Below, piece by piece: positions 8,452 to 16,198 of a DNA stretch of 64,000 bases (position 1 is the first letter of the stretch; each line of letters begins with the position of its first letter). A program made the translations under genes and the position numbers. Below the pieces are notes generated by a model. That model had not been told where the DNA came from and searched no databases. It saw only the letters and a list, made by a program, of their open reading frames with translations. The stretch covers positions 8,246,001 to 8,310,000 of the forward strand of contig NZ_CP109467.1 of assembly GCF_036227325.1 (NCBI RefSeq), written 5' to 3'. The stretch comes from Streptomyces sp. NBC_01465 (GTDB lineage: Bacteria; Actinomycetota; Actinomycetes; Streptomycetales; Streptomycetaceae).

Positions 8452-9546
8452 GTGTCCACCGACTTCACACCCGCGACGGCCGAACCGGCACCCCGCGCCC
8501 CCGCGGGTGCCGGCCGTCCCTTCCGGCTCACGTTCCCGCCCGTCTCCGGCTTCCTCCGGCCCCGCCAACTCGTGGTCTGCGCCGGGCTCGTGGTCGCACT
8601 GTTCCTCGTCCTCTGCTGGGACCTCTCCGTCGGCGAGTACGGCATCCCGCTCGCCGACGTCGCCCGCGCCCTCACCGGATCCGGCGACCCGGGCACGCTC
8701 CTGGTGGTCCAGGAACTGCGCCTGCCCCGCGCCATGGTGGGCCTCCTGGCCGGCATCGCGTTCGGCATGTCCGGCGCCCTCTTCCAGACCATGACCCGCA
8801 ACCCCCTGGCCAGCCCCGACATGATCGGACTGACCCAGGGCGCCGGGACCGCCGTCGTCGCGGGCATCGTGCTGGGCTGGGACTTCGGACTCGGCACCCA
8901 GGCACTGGGACTCCTCGGCGCCCTCGCCAGTGCACTGCTCGTCTACGGGCTCGCCTGGCGGCGCGGCACCACCGGCTACCGGATCATCCTCGTGGGCATC
9001 GGGGTGTCGTGGGTCTGCCTCAGCGCCACCGACTTCCTGCTCGCCAGGGGCGGCCGCTTCCAGGCCCAGGCCGCGCTCGGCTGGCTCGTCGGCAACCTCA
9101 ACGGCCGCGACTGGCAGCAGGCCGCACCGCTCGCCGCCGCCCTCGCCGTCCTGGCGCCCACCGCCCTGCTGATCGGCCGGCTCATGCGTACGCTCCAGCT
9201 CGGCGACGACGTCGCCAAGGGGCTCGGCACCCGGGTCCAGGCGGTGCGCCTCGTCGTCCTGCTCACCGGGGTCGGCCTGGTCGCCTTCGCGACCGCCGCC
9301 GCGGGACCCGTCGCGTTCGTGGCGCTCGCCGCCCCGCAGATCGCCCAGCGGCTCTGCCGTACGGCCTGGCCGCCACCCCTCGCCGCCGGACTCACCGGCG
9401 CCCTCGTCGTCCTCGCGTCCGACGTCGTCGCACGCGAACTGATCCCCGGCACCGAACTGCCCGTAGGGATCGTCACCGGGGTGCTCGGCGCCCCGGTGCT
9501 GCTCTGGCTGCTCATCCGCGTCAACCGCGCGGGCTCAGGAGGCTGA
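8452..9546 (+). CDS. FecCD-type siderophore ABC permease, second subunit
   Basis: 364 residues from the GTG at 8452, only two bases after the first permease stop. An unusually long cytoplasmic N-terminus rich in Ala and Pro (about 35 residues) precedes the membrane domain. Family motifs: LRLPRAMVGLLAGIAFGMSG, MTRNPLASPDMIGLTQGAG and the coupling loop QLGDDVAKGLGTRV. It differs enough from the first permease to be the heterodimer partner rather than a recent duplicate. The frame is open further upstream to 7441, but that extension runs through the first permease gene and is a high-GC artefact. Confidence 0.92.
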   Translation: MSTDFTPATAEPAPRAPAGAGRPFRLTFPPVSGFLRPRQLVVCAGLVVALFLVLCWDLSVGEYGIPLADVARALTGSGDPGTLLVVQELRLPRAMVGLLAGIAFGMSGALFQTMTRNPLASPDMIGLTQGAGTAVVAGIVLGWDFGLGTQALGLLGALASALLVYGLAWRRGTTGYRIILVGIGVSWVCLSATDFLLARGGRFQAQAALGWLVGNLNGRDWQQAAPLAAALAVLAPTALLIGRLMRTLQLGDDVAKGLGTRVQAVRLVVLLTGVGLVAFATAAAGPVAFVALAAPQIAQRLCRTAWPPPLAAGLTGALVVLASDVVARELIPGTELPVGIVTGVLGAPVLLWLLIRVNRAGSGG

Positions 9547-9549
9547 CCG

Positions 9550-10389
<840 letters not shown>

Positions 10390-10682
10390 CACCGGAATCC
10401 GGCGTCCCACCGAAAGGGCAGACAGCGGAAAAATTGGCGTGAAAGGGACGGCCCGATTCGAGCAGTTCCCCAGGCATCGTCCAGCGGTGGCGTGCATCAT
10501 CGAGCGGTACCCCGCTCATTTGGTTACTCTGTTCTCGACGGACAGCCGGAGGAGACCTACCAGTCTCCCCGGCCCGTTCTGGGACAGGCACGCACCACGG
10601 CCGCGGTCCCGCCCGACAACCGGCGCCACCGCGTCCGAACTGCCCTTGCCCATGCGGTTACGCGAGCACAAAGGAGTGCGCG
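10390..10682 (+). other. Leader region of the small peptide gene, with two hairpins
   Basis: These 293 bases hold no convincing gene; open frames here have poor codon bias. Two short perfect-stem hairpins are visible: GAGCGG-TACC-CCGCTC at 10502-10517, followed by ATTTGG, and GGAGAC-CTACCA-GTCTCC at 10551-10568 inside a slightly longer imperfect stem (10546-10572). The first could be a weak terminator of the siderophore operon, or both could form a structured leader for the peptide mRNA. No clear -10/-35 pair was found. Confidence 0.35.
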
Positions 10683-10853
10683 GTGACACCTGAAACGACA
10701 CAACGCGAGAAGCGTCCGGCAGACCGAAGCGATCGGGCCCGAGGGCCCGAGAAGCTCCTCAGCCTCGATGTCTGGGCCCGATCGGCGCCCATCCGGCTGG
10801 CCGGCTACGAGGAAGACCTGGCAGAGCCCCACATCCTGCAGGGAATCGACTAG
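10683..10853 (+). CDS. Small peptide gene of unknown function, 56 residues
   Basis: GTG at 10683 is preceded by AAAGGAG with a six-base spacer, one of the best ribosome sites in the window, and the frame ends at TAG 10851-10853 just before a strong terminator. Early codons are A-rich (ACA, GAA, ACA, CAA) and later ones GC-rich, as in real Streptomyces genes. The N-terminal half is charged (many Arg, Lys, Glu); the C-terminal half reads LDVWARSAPIRLAGYEED, then a short linker and PHILQGID at the very end. No Cys, no signal peptide, no membrane helix. The leader-plus-distinct-tail layout is like that of a RiPP precursor, but no modifying enzyme is adjacent; it could also be a small regulatory protein. 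I do not recognise the family. A 10-bp inverted repeat (10731-10740 with 10774-10783) lies inside the gene. Confidence 0.75.
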   Translation: MTPETTQREKRPADRSDRARGPEKLLSLDVWARSAPIRLAGYEEDLAEPHILQGID

Positions 10854-10866
10854 CAGCGACTCGCCC

Positions 10867-10900
10867 GCCCCGGCCCCCGGCATCCGCCGGGGGCCGGGGC
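10867..10900. terminator. Strong, probably bidirectional terminator
   Basis: GCCCCGGCCCCCGGC and its exact complement form a 15-bp perfect GC stem with a four-base ATCC loop. It lies between the small peptide gene (ends 10853) and the convergent ROK kinase (ends 10905). No U-tract follows, which is usual in Streptomyces. Confidence 0.85.
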
Positions 10901-10904
10901 TTCC

Positions 10905-11804
10905 TCAACTCCTGACGTCCATCGCCAGCGACACCGCCCCGTACAGTGCGGCTTCGTCCACGAAGCGGGCCGGGGTGAGTTCGGGCGGAAACGGGACCGC
11001 GGCGTCCAGCGCCGTGCGGAACCGCTTCAGCAGGGGCCGCCCCGCCCCCATCAGACCGCCGCCCACCACCACACGCTCCGGATCCAGTGCGATGCAGAGA
11101 TTCGCCACCGCCGCGGCGAGCGCGGACACCGACTCGTCGAGCAGGGACCGCACTTGGGGCTCGCGCCACCGGGCGAAGAGCGCGGCCGCCGATACGGGGG
11201 CGCCGAGCAGCTGTGCACCGCGGGAAGCGAGGGCGGCGCCCGAGACATGCTCCTCCAGCGGGGCGCGGCCCGCGGCGAAGCCCGGTTCGTCCGGGGTACG
11301 CAGCAGATAGGCGATCTCGCCCGCCGCCCCGTGGGCGCCGGGCACCACCCGCCCCCCGGCCACGATCCCGGCGCCCAGACCGGTGCCGATGTTGAGGTAG
11401 AGGCCACTGCTCACACCGCTCAGCCGCCCCCAGCGCAGTTCCGCGGCGGTGGCCGCCTTGACGTCGTTGTCGATCCGGAGCGGCAGTCCCCCGAACTCCT
11501 TGCGCAGCAGCCGGGGGAGGTCCAGGTCCTCCCAGCCCGGCACGGTCGGGGCCAGCCGGATCCGCTCGCCGTCGACCACGCCGATCGTGGCCACACCGAC
11601 CCCCGTCAGTGCTCCTCCGGTCCCGGCGACCAGCTCGCCGGCCGCGGCGAGGGAGCGCCGCAGAACCCCCTGCGCACCGCCGGGGCCCGCGGTCGGCAGG
11701 CGGGTCCGGCCGAGGACGCGGGGGACCGGGCCCGCCGTGTCCATGGTGGCCAGCGCCACCTTCGTACCGCCGAAGTCGATGCCCAGGACGAAGCCGGGCG
11801 TCAT
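10905..11804 (-). CDS. ROK-family sugar kinase
   Basis: 299 residues. LGIDFGGTKVALA (phosphate loop) at the N-terminus, IDNDVKAA (catalytic Asp in the sugar site), NIGTGLGAGIV (second phosphate motif) and a VVVGGGLMGAG adenosine motif place it among ROK hexokinases. The zinc motif CxCGxxGCxE that normally follows the GAAGEI segment is absent: that stretch reads LLRTPDEPGFAAGRAPLEEH, without cysteine. The ATG overlaps the stop of the permease gene by four bases (ATGA), so it is the last gene of the sugar ABC operon and probably phosphorylates the imported sugar. Given the fucosidase next door the sugar may be a 6-deoxyhexose or a related monosaccharide, but this is not shown by the sequence. 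Confidence 0.82.
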   Translation of the reverse strand: MTPGFVLGIDFGGTKVALATMDTAGPVPRVLGRTRLPTAGPGGAQGVLRRSLAAAGELVAGTGGALTGVGVATIGVVDGERIRLAPTVPGWEDLDLPRLLRKEFGGLPLRIDNDVKAATAAELRWGRLSGVSSGLYLNIGTGLGAGIVAGGRVVPGAHGAAGEIAYLLRTPDEPGFAAGRAPLEEHVSGAALASRGAQLLGAPVSAAALFARWREPQVRSLLDESVSALAAAVANLCIALDPERVVVGGGLMGAGRPLLKRFRTALDAAVPFPPELTPARFVDEAALYGAVSLAMDVRS

Positions 11805-12973
11805 CCCAGCCCCTCCGGACGGCCCTTGCGGGCCAGCGAGTCGAGGGCCACGGCCAGGGCGAGCACCAGCGCGGTGACCATGAAGCGGACCGAGGAGTCG
11901 ACGCTCAGGAGCAGCATGCCGTTGGTGATCGACTGGATGACGAGAATGCCGAGCAGAGCGGCATAGGTACGCCCCCGCCCGCCGAAGAGACTCACCCCGC
12001 CGATGACGGCGGCCGCGATGGCGTTGAGCAGGATGTCGCTGCCGCCCGAGTTCTGGTTGACGGCGGACAGGCGGCTCGCCGCGAGGACCCCGCCGAACGC
12101 GGCGATCGTGGCGGACGCGACGAACGCGAGGGTGCGGACCCGGGGGACGTTGATGCCGGAGCGGCGAGCGGCCTCCGCGTTGCCGCCGACCGCGTACATC
12201 CGGCGGCCCGCCACGGTGTGCCGGACCAGCACGTCGAGGACGACGACCAGCGAGGCGAAGATCACGAGGGTGAGCGGGACGCCCCGGTCGGCGGTGAGGA
12301 TACGGACGACGACCGCCAGCAGCACGGCGAGGGCCGCGACGCGCAGGGCAGGGCGGTGCACCGGCTCCACGGGGAGGTCGAGCGCGGCCCGTGCACGGCG
12401 GGTGAGCAGGGCGGCTGCCGCGTACGCCGCGGTGATCACCGCGACCAGGGTCCAGGAGAGGGCGTCGGGCAGCCAGGTGTCGCTGAGCTTCGCGATCGAT
12501 CCGTCGAAGGGCAGATTGATGGTGCCGCCCTTGCCGAGGAGATAGATCAACAGGCCCTGCCAGCCGATCAGTCCGGAGAGGGTGACGACGAAGGACGGCA
12601 TGCCGATACGGGTGAACATCAGCCCGTGCAGCAGCCCGATCGCCGCGCCCGCCGCCAGCGCCAGCAGGACGGCGAGCAGCGGGTGGAGGCCGTGGCGGAC
12701 CGTCTGGATCGTCATCACGACGGCGCACAGACCGCTGACCGAACCGACCGACAGATCGATCTCGCCGAGCAGCAGCACCATGATCACACCGAGCGAGATG
12801 GTGCCCGTCGCGGCCATCTGCAGCGCGAGGTTGGTGAGGTTCTCGGGGGAGAGGAAGTGGCTGTTGAGGGAGGAGAAGACGGCCATGACGGCGGCGAGGG
12901 CCACGGTGACCGGCAGCGCCCCGAGCTCCCGCCCGGCCAGCCCCCGGCGGGCGGCGGCCGCGTACGCCTTCAT
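11801..12973 (-). CDS. CUT2-family sugar ABC permease (XylH-like)
   Basis: 390 residues with about ten hydrophobic segments. Conserved CUT2 elements: NLALQMAATGTISLGVIMVLL, LLGEIDLSVGSVSGL, the long extracellular loop with GGTINLPFDG seen in xylose-type permeases, GGNAEAARRSGINVPRV (ATPase contact), and GGVSLFGGRGR near the C-terminus. At 390 residues it is longer than ribose permeases and matches the XylH size class. It overlaps both neighbours by four bases, ATP-binding gene upstream and ROK kinase downstream, so the operon is tightly coupled. Confidence 0.9.
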   Translation of the reverse strand: MKAYAAAARRGLAGRELGALPVTVALAAVMAVFSSLNSHFLSPENLTNLALQMAATGTISLGVIMVLLLGEIDLSVGSVSGLCAVVMTIQTVRHGLHPLLAVLLALAAGAAIGLLHGLMFTRIGMPSFVVTLSGLIGWQGLLIYLLGKGGTINLPFDGSIAKLSDTWLPDALSWTLVAVITAAYAAAALLTRRARAALDLPVEPVHRPALRVAALAVLLAVVVRILTADRGVPLTLVIFASLVVVLDVLVRHTVAGRRMYAVGGNAEAARRSGINVPRVRTLAFVASATIAAFGGVLAASRLSAVNQNSGGSDILLNAIAAAVIGGVSLFGGRGRTYAALLGILVIQSITNGMLLLSVDSSVRFMVTALVLALAVALDSLARKGRPEGLG

Positions 12974-13704
12974 GACGCGTACCCCGCACCCGTGATGGCC
13001 GCGACGATCATCTCCTGCGTCGCCTCCCGCGTCCGGAACTCGCCCGCGTTGGCGCCGAGCCTGAGCACGACGACCCGGTCGCTCACCGCGGTGACGTCGA
13101 CGAGATTGTGCGAGATGAGCAGCACCGCAAGACCCCGGTCCCTCAATCGCCGTACCAGGGACAGGACTTGGGCGGTCTGCTCCACCCCCAGGGCGGCGGT
13201 CGGCTCGTCGAGGATCACCAGTCGGGGTGCGCCGATCAGTGCACGGGCGATGGCGACGGACTGGCGCTGACCGCCGGAGAGCGCCGCGACGGGGGTGCGG
13301 ATCTCGGGTATCCGTACGTCCAGGGAGGCGAGCAGATCGCGGGCGGTGCGCTCCATGCGCAGCTCACGGAGCCAGGTGAAGCGGCGCTCCTCGTGCCCGA
13401 GGAAGAGATTGGCGACGACGTCCAGGTTCTCGCAGAGCGCCAGGTCCTGGTGGACGGTGGAGATGCCCAGCGCCTGGGCGTCGTGCGGGCCGCGGACGGT
13501 GACCGGGCGCCCGTCGAGGGTGATCTCGCCCGCGTCGGCGTGCGTGACCCCCGACACCACCTTGATCAGGGTGGACTTTCCGGCGCCGTTGTCCCCGACG
13601 AGTGCCACCACCTCACCGGCGCGGACGTCCAGGTCCACCCCGGCGAGGGCGCGTACCGGACCGTACCGCTTGACCACGTTCCGCACGGCCAGCAGGGCCG
13701 CCAC
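12970..13704 (-). CDS. Sugar ABC transporter ATP-binding protein, single-domain type
   Basis: 244 residues from GTG 13704, which overlaps the TAG of the binding-protein gene by one base. Walker A GDNGAGKST, signature LSGGQRQSVAIARAL, Walker B LVILDEPTAALG and H-loop LLISHN are intact. Most CUT2 ATPases (RbsA, XylG) are about 500 residues with two fused domains; this one has a single domain, like the FrcA type, and must work as a homodimer. Its open frame continues upstream of 13704 through the binding-protein gene, which is an artefact. Confidence 0.9.
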   Translation of the reverse strand: MAALLAVRNVVKRYGPVRALAGVDLDVRAGEVVALVGDNGAGKSTLIKVVSGVTHADAGEITLDGRPVTVRGPHDAQALGISTVHQDLALCENLDVVANLFLGHEERRFTWLRELRMERTARDLLASLDVRIPEIRTPVAALSGGQRQSVAIARALIGAPRLVILDEPTAALGVEQTAQVLSLVRRLRDRGLAVLLISHNLVDVTAVSDRVVVLRLGANAGEFRTREATQEMIVAAITGAGYAS

Positions 13705-14774
13705 TACCGAAGCCCCGCTGCCGTGCACGCGGTGGCGAAGGCGGCGGTGCAGATCTGGTCCACCGTGTAGAAGCGGTCCTTGACGATCGTGTCCTTGATC
13801 TTTTCCTTGGTGACCGCGGTGGGGCTGAGCATGTACGCGGGGATCCCCGCGGTGCCGTTGTTCACGGTCGTGGGCGCCTTGATCTTCTCGCCGCGGCCGA
13901 GCGCCACGGCGGTCTCGGCGGACTGTGCGGCCTGCGCGGGGATGTCGAGATAGACGGTCATGTACTGATCGCCCGTCACAATGCGCTGTACACCGGCCAG
14001 TTCGGCGTCCTGTCCGGTGATCGGCGGCAGCTTTGCGTATCCGGCGCGCTTCATCGCGGCGATGGCGCCGCCCGCCATCCCGTCGTTGGCGGAGAGGACT
14101 CCGGCCACGGAGTCCCGGCCGAGCGCGGTGATCGCCTGCTCCATCTCGTCCTGAGCCTTGTCCGGGCTCCAGTCGGGGGTGTCGTACTCCCGGCCGATGG
14201 TCACCTTGCCGTCGAGGACGCTGTGCGCACCCTTCTTGTAATCGGCCGAACTGGGGTCCGTCTTGGCCCCGTTGATCATCACGATCCCGGGCTTTCCCGT
14301 GACGCCCCGCGCCTTCATGGCATCCAGCAGGGCCTGCCCCTGCATCTCGCCGACCCTGACGTTGTCGAAGGAGACGAAGGCGTCGTACGAAATCCCCGTG
14401 ATGAGCCGGTCGTACGCCAGCACCGGGACCTCCTTCTGCTGCGCCGCATGGATCTGCGGGGCGACGGCCGCGGCGTCCACGGCGTCCAGGACGAGGACGT
14501 CCGCGCCCTGGGTGAGGGCCGCCTCGATCTGGGACTGCTGCTTGGGGGCGTCCTGGTCGGCGTTGAAGTACAGCACCTTGCAGCCGGGGCAGAGGGCCTT
14601 GACCTTCGCCTCGAACTTCGGGCGGTCCACGGCTTCGTAGCGCGTGGTCTTGGACTCGGGAAGCAGCAGGGCGATCGTCGGGTTCTTCCCGCTGCCGGAA
14701 GAGTTTCCGCTGTCGGAACAGCCGGCGACGAGCAGTAACGCCACGGCCGGCAAGGCTATCCATCCACCGCGCAT
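13704..14774 (-). CDS. Sugar ABC transporter substrate-binding lipoprotein (XylF-like)
   Basis: 356 residues. Signal peptide with lipobox VAGC (Cys at about residue 19), a Ser/Gly-rich linker, then a Peripla_BP_4 fold: IALLLPESKTTRYEAVDRP, VLYFNADQDAPKQQSQIEAAL, GADVLVLDAVDAAA, VLAYDRLI and SFDNVRVGEMQG. These match the D-xylose/ChvE branch of the family rather than ribose-binding proteins, although the sugar could be another pentose or deoxyhexose. First gene of the four-gene operon (binding protein, ATPase, permease, ROK kinase), divergent from the ROK regulator, with the candidate operator between them. Confidence 0.9.
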   Translation of the reverse strand: MRGGWIALPAVALLLVAGCSDSGNSSGSGKNPTIALLLPESKTTRYEAVDRPKFEAKVKALCPGCKVLYFNADQDAPKQQSQIEAALTQGADVLVLDAVDAAAVAPQIHAAQQKEVPVLAYDRLITGISYDAFVSFDNVRVGEMQGQALLDAMKARGVTGKPGIVMINGAKTDPSSADYKKGAHSVLDGKVTIGREYDTPDWSPDKAQDEMEQAITALGRDSVAGVLSANDGMAGGAIAAMKRAGYAKLPPITGQDAELAGVQRIVTGDQYMTVYLDIPAQAAQSAETAVALGRGEKIKAPTTVNNGTAGIPAYMLSPTAVTKEKIKDTIVKDRFYTVDQICTAAFATACTAAGLR

Positions 14775-14836
14775 GAGCCTCTCCTCGTGGTGAGGGCCGA
14801 AGGCTGAGCTGAGTTCCCTTCGAATGTGGGACCGTT

Positions 14837-14861
14837 GGCAGAGTTTGGCAAGGTCTCTGCC
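14837..14861. promoter_or_regulatory. Inverted repeat in the divergent sugar promoter, probable ROK operator
   Basis: GGCAGAG and CTCTGCC form perfect 7-bp arms 11 bp apart, between the divergent binding-protein gene (start 14774) and the ROK regulator (start 14897). A TTGGCA direct repeat lies inside. Position and symmetry fit the binding site of the adjacent ROK repressor; a second, looser pair (CCCTTCGAA near 14818 and TTCACGAAGGG near 14880) flanks it. Confidence 0.55.
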
Positions 14862-14896
14862 GAAGAAAGGGAGAGTCCTTCACGAAGGGGGCAGCG

Positions 14897-16102
14897 ATGA
14901 CCGGACACGACGATCCGACGGCCAACTCGACCAGCGTGCTGCGGATCATGAACGAACGGGCGCTCTTCGAGCAGCTTTTGCGCCACGGCCCGGTCTCCAG
15001 GCCCCAGTTGGCGGCCGCCACAGGTCTCTCCAAGCCCACGATCTCCGTCGCACTCGCCGATCTCGAACGCGTGGGCGTGGTGCGGTCCGTGGGTCTGGCG
15101 ACCGGCGGAACGGGCCGGGCGGCGCAGCTCTACGAGATCCATCCGCAGGCCGGCTGGGTGATGGCCTTCGACGTCGGCCGGTCGTTCGTGCGGATCGCCC
15201 TCGCCACCCTCACGGGAGAGACCGTGGTCCGCCGCGATGTGCGCTCCAGGGCGCGCAGCGCCGTGGGTCTGCTGGCCCAACTGGAGTCGCTCGCACGGGA
15301 GATCACCGAGGAGGCGGGCATCGGTCCGGAGGCCGTCACGTTCACCGTCTTCGGCACCCCGGGCACCCACGACCAGCGGACCGGAGTGCTGCGTCTCGCG
15401 CCCAATCTGCCCGGATGGAACCGGCCGGGCTCCGTGGACCGGCTCCGTACAGTGACAGGATCGCCCTTCCTCGTCGAGAACGACATCAATCTGGCCGCCC
15501 TCGGCGAGCAGGCGCACGGCCTGGGCGGCGACGTCGACGACTTCGTCTTCATGTCGATCGGCACGGGCATCGGCTTGGGAGTTGTTCTCGGGGGACGGCT
15601 CCACCGCGGTGCGCAGCGTGCGGCTGGCGAGATCTCGTATCTGCCGTTCGGTGAGAGCGATCCCCTCGCCGCCGGGCCCGTGTCCCGCCGCCGGGGGCTG
15701 CTGGAGTCCGTCGCCTCCGCCGACGCGGTGGTCGCCGTGGCCCGGCGCTTCGGCATGAGCGGGCGCATCAGTGCGAAGCGGATCTTCGATGCCGCACGGG
15801 CCGGGGACGCGACGGCACTACGGGTCGTGGAGGCCGAGGCGGACCATCTCGCCCATGCCCTGGCCAGTGTCATCGCCGTACTCGACCCGGAACTGGTGGT
15901 GCTCGGGGGCGGAATCGGGGCGCACGGCGGGGAGTTGCTCGTGGGTCCGGTGCGGGAGCGGCTCGGCGACCTGGTGCCCCTGCGTCCGCCGCGGATCGAG
16001 GCGTCGGCGCTGGGCGACGACGCGGTGGTTCTCGGGGCGCTGGCCACCGGGCTGCGTCAGGCGCGTGACCTGGTGTTCCAGCGGGCCCTGGCTTCTGACT
16101 GA
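14897..16102 (+). CDS. ROK-family transcriptional regulator (XylR/NagC type)
   Basis: 401 residues. An N-terminal winged helix-turn-helix (about residues 15-75, with GPVSRPQLAAATGLSKPTIS as the recognition region) is followed by a ROK domain with FDVGRSFVRIALA, ENDINLAALGE and SIGTGIGLGVV. The zinc-binding cysteines usual after the GEISYL segment are absent, as in the ROK kinase of the same locus. Such proteins repress sugar uptake genes and release DNA when they bind the sugar. It is divergent from the ABC operon and upstream of the fucosidase gene, so both are likely targets. Confidence 0.88.
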   Translation: MTGHDDPTANSTSVLRIMNERALFEQLLRHGPVSRPQLAAATGLSKPTISVALADLERVGVVRSVGLATGGTGRAAQLYEIHPQAGWVMAFDVGRSFVRIALATLTGETVVRRDVRSRARSAVGLLAQLESLAREITEEAGIGPEAVTFTVFGTPGTHDQRTGVLRLAPNLPGWNRPGSVDRLRTVTGSPFLVENDINLAALGEQAHGLGGDVDDFVFMSIGTGIGLGVVLGGRLHRGAQRAAGEISYLPFGESDPLAAGPVSRRRGLLESVASADAVVAVARRFGMSGRISAKRIFDAARAGDATALRVVEAEADHLAHALASVIAVLDPELVVLGGGIGAHGGELLVGPVRERLGDLVPLRPPRIEASALGDDAVVLGALATGLRQARDLVFQRALASD

Positions 16103-16161
16103 CACTCAGCAGTCATCGGATGTCAGAGTGAGGGAAGTTCCTTTCTGTGCGGTGAAGTGTA

Positions 16162-16190
16162 TTGACAGGCGGTCATCGCGCTCCAATCAT
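16162..16190 (+). promoter_or_regulatory. Promoter of the fucosidase gene, implying a leaderless mRNA
   Basis: A perfect -35 hexamer TTGACA (16162-16167), a 17-bp spacer and AATCAT (16185-16190, 4 of 6 with TATAAT). The ATG at 16199 is only eight bases after the -10 element, so transcription should begin at or next to the start codon. No Shine-Dalgarno sequence precedes the ATG, which agrees. Confidence 0.6.
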
Positions 16191-16198
16191 CGGACCTC

